Assembly (NCBI GenBank): GCA_033002965.1 | Contig: JAURVB010013151.1 | Coordinates: 62,001-126,000, forward strand | Reading direction: 5' to 3' | DNA length: 64,000 nucleotides | Source: Piper betle | Taxonomy: Eukaryota > Streptophyta > Magnoliopsida > Piperales > Piperaceae | In this document: positions 62,866 through 64,000 of the stretch, in pieces | Numbering within the stretch: the first letter of the stretch is position 1 | How the letters are laid out: every line of letters starts with the position of its first letter | The notes under the pieces: generated by a model | What the model saw: the letters and a program-made list of their open reading frames with translations, nothing else | Told to the model about the DNA's origin: nothing | Databases searched by the model: none | Program-made: the position numbers and the translations under genes

Positions 62866-63679
62866 CATTTAGTTGCATGCATTTCTACTCGAATAAAATT
62901 ATACATAATATATTCTCGTTCAGATTAGGATCATTGGTTGCAGCTGCGAGTTCGAAATATTCAGGTCTGTATAATCATTTGAAATGTTGTACTTTCCCTT
63001 ATTAGTAGCGCTGGTCGGCCTGAGCCTAGATTCGACCACTATGTCTTGTAATGCAATTGGGGTCAAGGAATTAACTCAGTTTGACACGAGGCCGCACCTT
63101 TAAAATTACTATGTGTGTCCGTATAATTATTTGAAATGTTGTATTGTCTGTATAATCATTTGAAATGTTGTATTTTCCCTTCTTGGCAGCCCTGGTCAGC
63201 CTGAGCCCAAATTTGACCACCATGGCAGCCCTGGTCAACCTGAGCCCAAATTTGACCACCATGCGATGTAACGTAATTGGGATCATGGAATTGACTTAGT
63301 ACGACACGGGGCCGCACCTTTAAAATTACTATGTGTGTCCGTGTAATTATTTGAAATGTTGTATTGTCCGTATAATTATTTGAAATGTTGTATTTTCCCT
63401 TGTTGGTAGGCCTCGTCGACCTGAGCCCATATTCGACCACCATGCGATGTAACACAATCGGTATCAAGGAATTGACTTAGTCCGACACGGGATCGCACCT
63501 TTAAAATTACTATGTGTGTCCGTATAATTATTTGAAATGTTATATTGTCCATAAAATTATTTGAAATGTTGTATTTTCCCAAACTAGTATAATTATATAA
63601 AATGTTGTATTTCCCCAAACTGGTATAACTATATGAAATGTTGTATTTTCCTAAACCGGTAGCCATGTCGGCACTAATC

Positions 63680-64000
63680 TCAGAAAGAGCTGGGAGACAA
63701 TTTCTAATCTTAGAATGAATTGGGAGACCATGATTAATCTCCAAATGAATTGGGAGACCACCTAATGTAAGAATAAGCTAGGAGACAATTTCTAATCTCA
63801 GAATGAACTAGGAGACCATGACTAATCTCAAAATGAATTGGGAGACCACCTAATCTCAGAATGAGCTAGGAGACAATTTCTAATCTTAGAATGAACTGAG
63901 AGACCATGACTAATCTCAAAATGAATTGGGAGACCACCTAATCTCAAAATGAGCTGGGAGATGACTTTTACTAATTTTAGAATGACCTGAGAGACAAATT
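63680..64000. repeat. 29-bp tandem array, inverted, at the window end
   Basis: Reverse-complement units of the kind CTAATCTCAGAATGAGCTGGGAG, alternating with CCATGA and CCACCT linkers as in arrays A and E. It continues past 64000. Confidence 0.85.

Larger units (their letters stand above)
60708..64000 (+). repeat. Inverted LTR F, running off the window
   Basis: It starts TGTAAAGACAG and is in the opposite orientation to LTRs A, C, D and E. Its first part (about 60900-61250) resembles the reverse complement of the gag-only element's LTR (CCTATTCATGAATGG, TTAATTGAGGG and a TATATATATA at 61074-61083). Its later part matches reverse A/E, including three or more shared modules (63000-63505) and the 29-bp array (63680-64000). 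Its second end and any TSD lie outside. Confidence 0.75.

Noticed and set aside
1..64000. A new multi-gene biological system
   Set aside because: Only one host gene is supported; everything else is explained by decayed retroelements or lacks recognisable coding.

Overview
This is a plant nuclear window with one recognisable protein-coding gene and about 50 kb of nested, decayed LTR retrotransposons. The gene is a five-exon homologue of TIC56, a component of the chloroplast inner-envelope protein import complex. It is on the + strand from 27249 to 34955 and encodes 490 residues. TIC56 is known to be missing from grasses, so the source is an angiosperm outside Poaceae. The GC-rich first exon followed by AT-richer exons fits a non-grass monocot or a magnoliid-like genome, but this is a weak inference and no species is claimed.

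Layout. 1-8361: a minus-strand Ty3/gypsy element with the left LTR cut by the window edge and the right LTR split by a solo LTR (4140-7538, TSD ttcga). 8362-13349: a broken plus-strand gypsy pol (RT, RNase H, integrase, chromodomain-like tail), split by a second solo LTR (10791-13191, TSD ctact). It is followed by a probable LTR to 17585 that holds a young TRIM (14582-15784, TSD accac). 18540-25617: a plus-strand gypsy remnant with LTRs, gag and protease. A minus-strand gag-only gypsy derivative (21516-24482) sits inside its right LTR. 25618-27248: gene-upstream sequence. 27249-34955: the gene, with a MITE in intron 1 and a non-autonomous LTR element in intron 3. 34956-36180: downstream sequence and an LTR fragment. 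36181-43456: two degraded gypsy elements, one with an unusual extra LTR/PBS junction. 43457-54955: a Copia-type element with a UBN2-like gag, split by two solo LTRs (46426-49180, TSD aagaa; 50543-53504, TSD cttag/cttaa). It also contains the remains of a second, LARD-like ORF. 54956-60707: another minus-strand gypsy piece, split by a solo LTR (56773-59905, TSD aatat). 60708-64000: an inverted LTR running off the window.

None of the elements has an intact pol, so nothing here looks autonomously mobile. The main patterns beyond the gene are five solo LTRs with matching or near-matching TSDs, LTRs loaded with tandem and higher-order repeats, a module of roughly 90-130 bp shared among otherwise different LTR subfamilies, and LTRs that look like mosaics of each other. 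I found no convincing rRNA, tRNA, CRISPR, operon or other coordinated gene system.
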